Source: Lepiota brunneoincarnata (lineage: Eukaryota; Basidiomycota; Agaricomycetes; Agaricales; Agaricaceae). Taken from it: a stretch of 64,000 bases of DNA. This document shows positions 55,539-64,000 of the stretch, one piece after another. Under the pieces are notes generated by a model. It was not told where the DNA came from. It saw only the letters and a list, made by a program, of their open reading frames with translations, and ran no database searches. A program made the position numbers and the translations under genes. Where the stretch lies: NCBI GenBank assembly GCA_023014365.1, contig JAEBUN010000016.1:434001-498000 (forward strand). Direction: 5' to 3'. How positions within the stretch are numbered: position 1 is the first letter of the stretch; each line of letters begins with the position of its first letter.

Positions 55539-55822
55539 GGCCCTACAGTCTTAGAGCTTCAAATGCCTCAATCACTTAATAGAAATAGAGGCAAGCATCT
55601 GCGAAACGTGGCGGTGACAGCTGGCAGATCAAATAGTGATAGGACGTTACATGAATAGCTACCCAACAACTTGGCATCGGCCAGAGAAACTTATAAGAGC
55701 CCAATAGCATTTACCAGCCATATTTCGCCATCCTCTTGTCCAAATCGGTCATCTCACAGGGTCTGCGCCAGTGAGTGCATTCAACAATGCATATGAAAAG
55801 ATATGGACTTATTCTGGTAGTC

Positions 55823-58111
55823 ATGACATTCATTATATCCCAGGTCTCCGTCGCCGAGGCAGCTACAGCAATCAATGCAATCATTACATTTATCCAATAC
55901 TCCCTCTCTCTATCCCTCGCTATTCTCCTCATTTTTTTCATGCCCAAAGCTAACTCTGCTGTTGCATGGAGTGTCATCAGCAGGGCACTCCATTCGTGCC
56001 TTTGGCCAACTATCCTTCGCATGGACCCGGATTGGAACAAAGCAGCTAGCACGAAGGTTGCAACTATCATGTACCTAGCGACAGCTGCCGCTGTCCTTGT
56101 TCCAATTGCTGGCATCACGCTTCCATTGGGACTGGACCCAGGACCTCTTTTACCCTCAAGTTACCGACTCATGGAGGCCAAGTACATCCCTGACTCATCT
56201 GCGCTGGGACTCGCTATGACACCCAACCGCCATAACTTCCACTACGGGCAGATATGCCGCACCAATTGCACAAGGGACAGCCCATATACCAGTTACACAC
56301 CGTCGCTCGTTGACATATTCAACAGCACACCGCATGGCCCATTTTCCATGCAATTCCGTCGTTTTTATAATCCGGGGGAACAGCACAATATCAGCAGTGG
56401 TCAGTTCGGCACGTTGCAGTCTCTCATACTGCGCAATGACGCATTTGTAATCGAAGGCCTCATCGTCGACATGTCGTTAGACCATCCCGGAGTCGGTTTT
56501 TGGAACCAGACGATGCCAAATCTGACTGATGGTGGCACCCGGTCCCAAGATGTCCTGTGGCTTGAGCCCATCACTGAATGCATCAATACCAATCTCACAT
56601 CCGACTACTTGTTCACGAATGGACCAGAACCATTCCTTCAGATATACAACCTTTCTGACCATGGGGGATTTTTCAACCTTCCGCATGATCCTCCTTCTCT
56701 GAATCGTGGTGGTCAACACTTGAATCTCATGCAACACGCGTACACAGGCGCCACTTATAGTAATTTGTACGCGATGAGATACTTCAACGCTACCCGTGAA
56801 TCATCATTCAATGGAAAATCCCACCTAATGGAGAGCGACGTTTTCGGTCCCAGATCGATGCGAGACAGCTCTGTGGGCTTGAATCTTACTTACCTCAATG
56901 CCACTCAGAGATTGTCCTTCAATAGCGGTCCACCCTATCCAGCGCTGACCCCCGACATGTCCCTGCCAGACGTCATAATTGGCGGAATCACGGATTTACC
57001 TCTCGCCTATTTCAACAATTCTGCAATCCCAGATCTCATGGCTGCATGCGAGGGATTTGGAGGGGCAGATAACGCAAACGCCACAAATGTGTACGTGACA
57101 TGTAAGGGATTTCTTGGAGTCCCACAGCGCACAGATGGTGGGGATCTCAGGAATTTCGAAGGCAACTCGAGCTGGACTCAGGAGATATACATTTGTGCTA
57201 GTGCTACACGCGCGAGTGTTCAGACAACCACATTCTCGACAAATAGCACTTCCCTCCTCCAGGATATCCAGGTCTCCAGGGAGCCAAAAAATGCTACAAT
57301 ATTATGGGCTGTGGAAAAAACAAACCTGAGAATTCAAGACACTGAATTGATGTGGGGCCGGGTAGATGACAGGTTCGAAGGCGATCCACTGCTCTGGACC
57401 ATCCGTAGCAACTACCTCTATCTCCCTGCGGGCTCTTCTTCGGTATCTCCGGGAACCTTGGCGCCAGTACAGCCGTTTTCGGCCCATGCGACCGCTTGGA
57501 TAGCAGCATACGGGGTCTCGAGACCGCCTCAAGGATTTGCGGACTACACGGGAGGCTCTGACTACACGATGTTATTAAAATTTCAATCCATTCTTGGTGG
57601 ACTTGGAGCCAGGGGAAATGCCCAGATTCGCAATATTGTATGGACAGATATCATGGCGAACAACGTCATCGGAACCCACGCCAACATGACTTTACTAGTG
57701 GCCCCCAACCGGAAATCAATCAAGTATGATTTCAGGTTTGCAATTCCTGGCTTTATTCTGTTGGTTATATGGATCCCTGCATTTTCCATCGCAGTAGCCC
57801 TCCTCGCCACCCGGCTGCTCACTCTTGGCTATGTACGGAAGGTGTTGTATCATACTTCTGTTGGAAGGGTGGTTGTTGGGGCCTCTGCGTTGCGAGTTGC
57901 TGAGGGGCAGAGCTTAGGAGAGCGAGATCTTGTGGTTGGGTTGGGATCAGACATTGATTCAAGACCGGACACCTCCAACGACAGGTTGGAGGACCCAAGA
58001 ACACACGCAAACTATGCAAGTGACAGATGTAAGAAGATCAGTTGGACCGCTAGTATCGGAGCTACTCCCGTCAGGCTGGATTTTAGTAGAAAAGAGAAGA
58101 GAGAATCCTAG
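55823..58111 (+). CDS. family copy F: intact three-TM membrane glycoprotein (762 aa), unknown function
   Basis: The start is placed at the ATG 55823 (MTFIISQVSVAEAATAINAI) because all copies begin with M-x(2)-I at this point. The frame is also open 16 codons further up, to an ATG at 55775. TM segments lie at about residues 15-40, 78-100 and 635-660. The loop has many N-x-S/T sites. Motifs: FNSTPHGPFSMQFRRFYN, VDMSLDHPGVGFWNQTMPNL, DVLWLEPITECINTNLTSDY, DTELMWGRVDDRFEGDPLLW, AQIRNIVWTDIMANNVIGTH, HTSVGRVVVGASALRV and a TASIGATPVRLDF tail. Compared with D it carries about 40 extra residues in the loop (a YLNATQRLSFNSGPPYP region), shared with G. Uninterrupted. Confidence 0.85.
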   Translation: MTFIISQVSVAEAATAINAIITFIQYSLSLSLAILLIFFMPKANSAVAWSVISRALHSCLWPTILRMDPDWNKAASTKVATIMYLATAAAVLVPIAGITLPLGLDPGPLLPSSYRLMEAKYIPDSSALGLAMTPNRHNFHYGQICRTNCTRDSPYTSYTPSLVDIFNSTPHGPFSMQFRRFYNPGEQHNISSGQFGTLQSLILRNDAFVIEGLIVDMSLDHPGVGFWNQTMPNLTDGGTRSQDVLWLEPITECINTNLTSDYLFTNGPEPFLQIYNLSDHGGFFNLPHDPPSLNRGGQHLNLMQHAYTGATYSNLYAMRYFNATRESSFNGKSHLMESDVFGPRSMRDSSVGLNLTYLNATQRLSFNSGPPYPALTPDMSLPDVIIGGITDLPLAYFNNSAIPDLMAACEGFGGADNANATNVYVTCKGFLGVPQRTDGGDLRNFEGNSSWTQEIYICASATRASVQTTTFSTNSTSLLQDIQVSREPKNATILWAVEKTNLRIQDTELMWGRVDDRFEGDPLLWTIRSNYLYLPAGSSSVSPGTLAPVQPFSAHATAWIAAYGVSRPPQGFADYTGGSDYTMLLKFQSILGGLGARGNAQIRNIVWTDIMANNVIGTHANMTLLVAPNRKSIKYDFRFAIPGFILLVIWIPAFSIAVALLATRLLTLGYVRKVLYHTSVGRVVVGASALRVAEGQSLGERDLVVGLGSDIDSRPDTSNDRLEDPRTHANYASDRCKKISWTASIGATPVRLDFSRKEKRES

Positions 58112-60417
58112 TGTGACTACCGTTTCCTTGTTGTTCTCTGGATATATATGGTTTTATGAGATTGCTTGTCTACCATTTTGTGAGGTTGCGAGTAAGTAGG
58201 TGGTGTAGTTGAATCGCTCACTGCGGGACCTGTAAAACGTATATAGCTGTAGTATAATAAGTAGTAATTCCTGCACCCCTTTTACTACCTGCGCTAGCTA
58301 AGATGGTTGCTTAGAGAGTTCATGCGTCATTCCCTATGATGATCCCTATCCTGGATCTTTCCGATCGCAAGAAGGTCTGGGTATTGGAAGGAGGCTGGGT
58401 CTGATACCTTCCTGAGAGATGCTCAACAGCATGTATGTCGCCGACTATCTCTCCTCGGAGCTTCTGATTTCACAGGTTATAGTCCTACGAACGTTACTAT
58501 GTAAGACCATACAAGTGTCCCTCGTCGATTGTAACAGTCATGGTACCTGTCCTCTGCTGCCCCACTCCCTTCATCAATGGCTATTACCGTACCAAACCCT
58601 ACTGCTCGCTCATCGTCATCATTTGCCCCAGGCTCACCGGATGCCCCTCACCTACCACTAAAATAGGGAGACGAGGTTTTCCAAGAGTCACGATGTGAGG
58701 CCTCCCACAGCCCTCTCTCCAACATGAATCTCTGCTTAGTTCAGGAGGCAAGGTGAGGCACCGGGCGAAGGAACACATTATCAAAACATGCAAGGAGCTC
58801 CTGGCTGCTGGACGGGTACAGGAAGATGGTGTTGAGCAGGGTCAGGTGAATTGGTGGGAGTGATGAACCGGGTGAGGTGTTGTGTGCGGTAGTTGCTGGT
58901 CGCCCCAGCTGAAATGCAGGCAGGTAACGCCTTTCAACAAATGTACTACATACTGATGTAAGAACATAGGCTTCGGTGTCCGCTATTTCCGAAAGAAATG
59001 AAAGCGGGGCGGCAGTATGTGGGCGTTGAGTGCTAGGAGTGGTTTTTCTAAGGCGGTGTTTAATAGAACCGCATGACATTATCTAACATGACTTCAGTCC
59101 TCGGGCATTAGCCAATGTCTGACAGCACTCTGCAAGTTGCGCAGTGCTCTAAGTATTGACTGCCCTTGGGGCCTCAATGTCAACTCTTCCTGGCGATTCA
59201 ATAATGGAGAAACACATCTGGAGGAGTTGCACAAAGACGTTTGTTGCGGAGGGGGGTGCGAGATGTGCAGGTATAACTGCTCTTGGGCAAGTGAACTCTT
59301 AAACTGGTGTATCTACACTAGTACAATATGAGTAAGTCGCCAGTAGCAAACATGGGAGGAGGGAGATGATATTAAGAGAGAGAGCAGGAGGCAAAGACCG
59401 AGTACTCATTGTCCTCCGTTTCGCTTGGGGGATAAGAAAGGACGGGGATAGGCACGATAGCGAGAGGGCCTCGAAACAAGAGGAGACAAGTGCAGGAGGA
59501 ACTAAGAGGAACATGAGAAATGGGCACAAGAGGAGCGCAAGATGACACAAGTCCAGAGAAAGCATAAGAGGGCAAATGTGCAAGGCATGGGAGGGCATGA
59601 CCTGGAGAGGATGCACGCGCAGGGCAATGGGCAGGAGAGCACGAGGGGAAGAGGCACAAGAGGGTGCCTAGTTATGACAGGAAAGGGTGCAAGCATGGGG
59701 CAGTGCAGGCACAAAGGGACGGGAGTGGAATGTGCAAGGGGGGCTGAACAGATGTGCAAGGGGAAGCTGGATGGAGGGGGAACGACGTGAGGGCGAGACC
59801 TGCTCGGCACCCTTTCTACGTCCTGTATTTAGGAGCGGAGGGGGGGCCGGCATGAGAGGCTGGGGAGGCGCCGGCGGCAGTTCCGTGGTGGTACGGTCGG
59901 GCAGGTGGCAGAGGGGAGCAATTCAGTAGAGGCAGAAAATAATGCCAGAGCACCAGCCCAGTCGAATGTTTGACCGGATAGACACAAGCCAGTTCGCAAC
60001 GCAAAAAATGCGAATCCGGCGGTCGTCACTCGGCGCTTTGTTTTCTTTTTTTTTCGCACGCTGGACGTACTTGGATGTCTGACCGATTTTATGCAATCAT
60101 TGTCTAACTTACAAGGCTCACCCTCCGAATCCGCGCAAGTTCAACCACCACATACGCCATGTCCCAACGGTCTCTCTTCCCTTCTAAGCAAATGTTGCAG
60201 CACATATCAGTTTAGGAAGCGCCTTCACTTACTGTCTAGGAGAATGCGGGAAGCTCTTCCCTGCCAGGAGCCTCGGAACATGTGCGCTCACATGGGTGGG
60301 CACAGTTTGGCGTTATTCACCACTGATGAAGAGGATCGTCAGTGCATCTCTTCTTTTCTCTCACTATGCTAGCTGATGCGACTCCCCTCTCCTCCTGCAA
60401 GCCAACACTCAGGAAAG
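58112..60417. other. intergenic with purine-rich tract; one weak open frame
   Basis: 59340-59930 is strongly purine-biased (GAGG/AGGA) without a clear unit. A minus frame at 58741-59079 ends IHLTLLNTIFLYPSSSQELL and looks protein-like, but it has no recognised family or exon structure. Confidence 0.35.
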
Positions 60418-61125
60418 CTATGTGAGGCCCTCCGCAGAGGCCTCAGTCCTCAGATCGGTCATGAGCCACATATGACAACATTCTGCAAAGTCTGTCCGGT
60501 GTTCGGCCGTGAGCACCGTTGATTGATCAACCCTCGACTTTTCTGCACATTCTCTCTGATCCGCGCCCAAATTTCCCGGGGCCAAATCTGAAAGCACCAG
60601 AATTTTCGGGAAACGACAGACCACGAACCCACCGGAATCCTTGCCTCTTCTCAACAGCATAACGCACCCAGGGAGATTGCTCACAACCGCGCTGTGGTAG
60701 ATGGCAGTACTACAATATGCTTCGGAGTGACTATTTAGCACAATGTCAGGTACCAAGCTGAGAACCTGCAATGACCTAAGATCGTGGCTAGTGCATCTCG
60801 CGTCTCCCCCTGGTGCAATGTATATGCTCACCCCCGAGAAGCCGGTTCAAAGACGTCGATGAAACCATGAGGCATGGCTAGTCACAACCTATCACAGAAC
60901 CTCGGGTCAATAAGCGTCCGATGGGAAGATTTACGAGGAAAGGAGGGGGCTTGTACCGGCCACACATATCAGATATTTTTGGAGGAACTTGAAACTCCCG
61001 TCGGCAAGTTCATTTTCGCATGTATATGACTTCAACCGTAGAGCGTTGGCCATATACGATGGATCGACCAAGCAGAGTGCTGAAGTTGAAGATATTCCGG
61101 GAGGGATGGTCGAGGAGGGATACAT
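60418..61125 (-). CDS. hypothetical protein, two exons (186 aa)
   Basis: Exon 1 60957-61125 (ATG, MYPSSTIPPGISSTSALCLV) ends KYLICVAG. Exon 2 60418-60809 continues GDARCTSHDLRSLQVLSLVP, VLNSHSEAYCSTAIYHSAVV, GCVMLLRRGKDSGGFVVCRF and HRTDFAECCHMWLMTDLRTE. The 147-nt intron is GT..AG and phase-consistent, but longer than the others in the window. I do not recognise the family. No signal peptide; seven Cys. It may be a remnant. Confidence 0.35.
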
Positions 61126-61146
61126 GAGCGCTTATCTTTAGGGAGA

Positions 61147-61593
61147 GTGCGTGTCCTCAGTTCTACATGCACAATGACACTGAACACTGATCAAGTGTTC
61201 CTTATAGGTTCTCTCAGGGCGCCTCCACAGGTGATACGCGCGCATCTTTATGAAAAGGCACCATTCTGGCTTGACCCAAAATGTTTGTTAGGGAGTCCCC
61301 CAAACAGCACAAAACCCACTACTTACTGCAAGCTTGAACGCCAAGCAATTAAATACCAGCTAAACCCACGCTATATACAGTTTTATGGAACACAGCCAGA
61401 TTTTCTTGCCGGACTGGACAAGGCAGTGCTTAGTCGTCGACGAGAACCTTCAGAGTTGCCTTGTGCGATCACCGGTCAGCTGCCGCCACTAAATTTACCA
61501 CTCCTTCCTGAACGTAGCCGCTTCAGCGGTTCACAGTGGTACCACCGATTTGTCCCTCAGCAACAGGAATTTGGTATGCGACAACCACGATAG
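61147..61593 (+). CDS. possible hypothetical ORF (148 codons)
   Basis: Plus frame with KCLLGSPPNSTKPTTYCKLE, KYQLNPRYIQFYGTQPDFLA and FSGSQWYHRFVPQQQEFGMR. It is rather free of low-complexity bias, but no family, signal or intron support is seen. It could be an exon remnant. Confidence 0.2.
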   Translation: MRVLSSTCTMTLNTDQVFLIGSLRAPPQVIRAHLYEKAPFWLDPKCLLGSPPNSTKPTTYCKLERQAIKYQLNPRYIQFYGTQPDFLAGLDKAVLSRRREPSELPCAITGQLPPLNLPLLPERSRFSGSQWYHRFVPQQQEFGMRQPR

Positions 61594-62627
61594 TCATTTA
61601 GACCAGTTGAAACGGACTAGCCAGCTGTTAGTTCACCAATGGCAGGCGTCCCTCTCTCTCACGCAATCAGTACAGCCCCGAGGGCCAACAGCGATCATGA
61701 CTACATGGTTCTGAGCGGAAATTGATGCGCCTCAAATGTTGGAACAATTTTTGGATTGCATGGGATTGATCTACCGATCTCAGGTCAGAACCACAAGGCA
61801 TCAGGCGCACCATCACACTGCCAGTCACCCTGGTTCTCGGACATTCACCAATATCTGTGCTCCGCTTGAGGGCTTTAACTGATTGTTGACAATATTAGGA
61901 AGATTTACTCATCTGCCAAGCTTTAACCGCACAAACTTAGCGTGCCCACCGTCTTGGACCCAGCGGTCTCTCGCTGGCTTTGATAAGTCATTCAGGATCT
62001 CGATCTACTTCCCTCGCGTTGAAAGCCTGCACACCAGGATAACTGTTCTGCGTTCCGGGGGGACAGGGATCATCACGAGGTTTTGTCATGGGGTAACTGT
62101 TGCCAGAAAGAAGATATGGAATGGCTGTCCAGAGTTGATCCATGTCCGATTCGTCATCAAGCGACTTCTCCAAGTCAAACATATCCAATTGTAAGCATGG
62201 TCACCTAGTGCCGCCAATGACTGTTACACCAACAGGAATATAACAGAACACATTAAGTTTTCTACTACAGGACTATATATATGCATGGTAGAGGGACTAT
62301 GGTAAGCCCAGGCTTACAACACTCTAACCGAGGGTATTCCTGGCCAGACTTTACAAATCTCACGGTCACTTAATATAGGGAGAAGCAAGCATATCTGGGA
62401 AGGCGCGAATTCAGCAGTGACACTGATGGATCGAGCACCAGACATGAACAGCTATCCGACAACTTGGCATTCAGCCCAAAGAGAGACTTACATATATATA
62501 GGAGTGCAATAGCTATCGCCCAGATTTCGGCCCTCCCCAGCCCTGGCCGAAAGTCTAGCGACGTCTACACTGGCAGAGAGTGTAGTCAATATTGTATCTG
62601 AGTAGGCATTAACTTAAGCCTGTAGGC
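61594..62627. other. 5' flank of copy G; partly alignable to the 5' flank of copy F
   Basis: 62395-62560 aligns by eye with 55590-55745 (shared ACAACTTGGCAT and GCAATAGC/CCAATAGC context). A minus frame at 61988-62188 (MDMFDLEKSLDDESDMDQLW) is acidic and protein-like but unassigned. Confidence 0.4.
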
Positions 62628-64000
62628 CTGACATTCATTAAATCCCAGATCTCCGTCGCTCAGGCAGCTACAATAATCAATGCTGCCATCACATTCGTCC
62701 AGTACTCCCTCTCTCTATCCATCGCTGTTCTCCTCATTTCCTTCATGCCAAAGGTTAACTCTGCTGCTGCGTGGAGCACCATCAGCAGGGCTCTACACTC
62801 GTCTCTTTGGCCAACAATCCTTCGCATGGACTCAGACTGGAACAAGTCTGCAGCTGGTACGCGAGTTGCAACTCTCATGTACCTGGCCGCGGTTACTACC
62901 GTCCTTGTTCCAATTGCTGGCGTCACGCTTCCACTAGGACTCCGCCCGGGACCTCTTTTACCTTCAATTTACCGCTTCATGCAAGCCCAGCATATACTCG
63001 ACACATCTACATTGGGACTCGCCACGACACCGAACCGCCATAACTTCCATTATGGGCGGGGCTGTGGTGCCAATTGCACAGAACGTGGTTCATATACCCC
63101 ATACGCACCATCGATCATTGAAATGTTCAACAGCACGCCGTATGGTCCATTTTCCATGCAATTTCGCCGTTTCTATAATGTAGGGGAACAACAAAATATC
63201 AGCAGTGGTCAGCTCGGCACACTGCAGTCTCTCCTGCTGCGCAACAATACATTCGTAACTGAAGGTCTCATCGTCGACATGTCCCTAGATCATCCCGGAG
63301 TCGGTTTTTGGAATCAGACGATGCCAGTCCTCGCCGATGGTGGCACCTGGTCCCAAGATGTCCTGTGGCTCGAGCCCGTTACTGAATGCATCAACACCAA
63401 TCTGACAATTGACTATTTCCTGGAGGATGGGCCGGATATTTCTAATGATAAAGACTACAAAGTTTACAATATCACTGACCACGGAGGATTTTTCGGTCTT
63501 ACACGCCACTCTCCTTCCCTTATCCGCGATGGCCAACACTTGAACCTCAGGCAACGTGCGTATACAGGTGCGTCCTATAGCAACTTATACGCCATGAGAT
63601 TCTTCAATACCACGCGTGAATCATCCTTCAATGGAAAGACCTACCTTCTGAACGGTACCATGTACGGTGCCAGGGTCAGGCAGGGTAGAACTGGGACATT
63701 GGAAACCACCTACCTCAACGCAACTTGAAAGTTGTCGTTTAATGACAATCCACCCTATCCGATGTTCCTAAACACGCCTTTACCAGATTTCTCAATCGGT
63801 GGAGTTATGAGCTTGCCCCTGTCCTACCTCAACGAATCCGTCGTGGACAACCTGGCAATCGCATGCCAGGGGTTTGGAGGGGCGGATATGGCAAATATAA
63901 CAAATGTTTATGTGATATGTGGTGGATTTCTTGGAGTTCCTCAGCGCATGGATGGCGGGGATTTTAGGGATTATACAGGAAACTTGGGCTGGACTCAAGA
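62628..64000 (+). pseudogene. family copy G: membrane glycoprotein, start lost and in-frame stop (runs off the right edge)
   Basis: Aligned with F, the expected start codon is CTG at 62628-62630, followed in frame by TFIKSQISVAQAATIINAAI. The frame runs to TGA at 63726-63728, where F has a codon for Gln in YLNATQRLSF. The same frame continues after the stop (KLSFNDNPPYP, then YLNESVVDNLAIACQGFGGA) to the window end. Landmarks present: FNSTPYGPFSMQFRRFYN, VDMSLDHPGVGFWNQTMPVL and DVLWLEPVTECINTNLTIDY. No frameshift is seen. Nearest relative is F, with which it shares upstream sequence, so the pair arose by tandem duplication. Confidence 0.8.

Noticed and set aside
59340..59930. Long open frames on both strands in purine-rich sequence
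   Set aside because: Result of compositional bias (few stop codons in purine tracts); no protein-like pattern.
1..64000. CRISPR arrays, rRNA or bacterial-type operons
   Set aside because: None seen; gene structure is eukaryotic with spliceosomal introns.

Overview
The window looks like nuclear DNA of a filamentous basidiomycete, probably an Agaricomycete (possibly the Rhizoctonia/Ceratobasidium side of the Cantharellales; inference only). Reasons: short spliceosomal introns of about 50-70 nt with GT..AG ends, an intron-rich MSH6 with exons of only 13 and 17 nt, a NACHT-type NLR, a peptidyl-Lys metalloendopeptidase, a Crinkler-like nuclease remnant, and both a Ty1/copia and a chromodomain Ty3/gypsy retrotransposon. 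No rRNA, tRNA, CRISPR array or bacterial operon was seen.

The dominant feature is a multigene family that I cannot assign to any named family. It encodes proteins of about 720-760 aa with two N-terminal membrane segments, a roughly 500-residue glycosylation-rich loop, a third membrane segment and a short tail with a conserved WAKTLGTTRVVLDL-type motif. Seven copies occur: A (6.0 kb, +), B (9.3 kb, +), C (12.1 kb, +), D (29.9-32.0 kb, -), E (32.9-33.8 plus 45.2-46.5 kb, -, split by a transposon), F (55.8 kb, +) and G (62.6 kb to the window end, +). D and F are open end to end. E is open except for the insertion. A, B and C carry several one-base frameshifts. G has lost its ATG and has an in-frame stop.

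Layout: 1-629 vacuolar iron transporter fragment (-); 1.3-2.8 kb gene and transposon remnants; 2.8-4.1 kb metalloendopeptidase (-); 6.0-14.3 kb family copies A-C; 15.5-18.6 kb bHLH-zipper regulator (-); 19.1-19.8 kb small secreted LAS/M15-like zinc protein (-); 20.8-26.2 kb MSH6 (-), sharing a 208-bp divergent promoter with an EFM7-like methyltransferase (+, 26.4-27.6 kb); 27.7-29.0 kb alpha/beta hydrolase (-); copies D and E; 46.8-47.6 kb a decayed duplicate of the hydrolase locus carrying a MITE-like element; 48.4-51.6 kb NACHT NLR (-); 52.6-53.1 kb a small four-exon gene whose 5' region is duplicated 1.4 kb downstream; copies F and G with a two-exon hypothetical gene between them.

The retroelements form a clean nested pair. 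A copia element (33837-45225, identical 389-bp LTRs, TSD GAAAA) inserted into family copy E. A gypsy chromovirus (37863-44027, 453-bp LTRs with one difference, TSD ACGTT) then inserted into the copia pol gene. Both target genes keep their reading frame across the insertion once the element and one TSD copy are disregarded, so both were open when hit. The rest of the window is ordinary housekeeping and secreted-protein content between duplicating membrane-protein genes.
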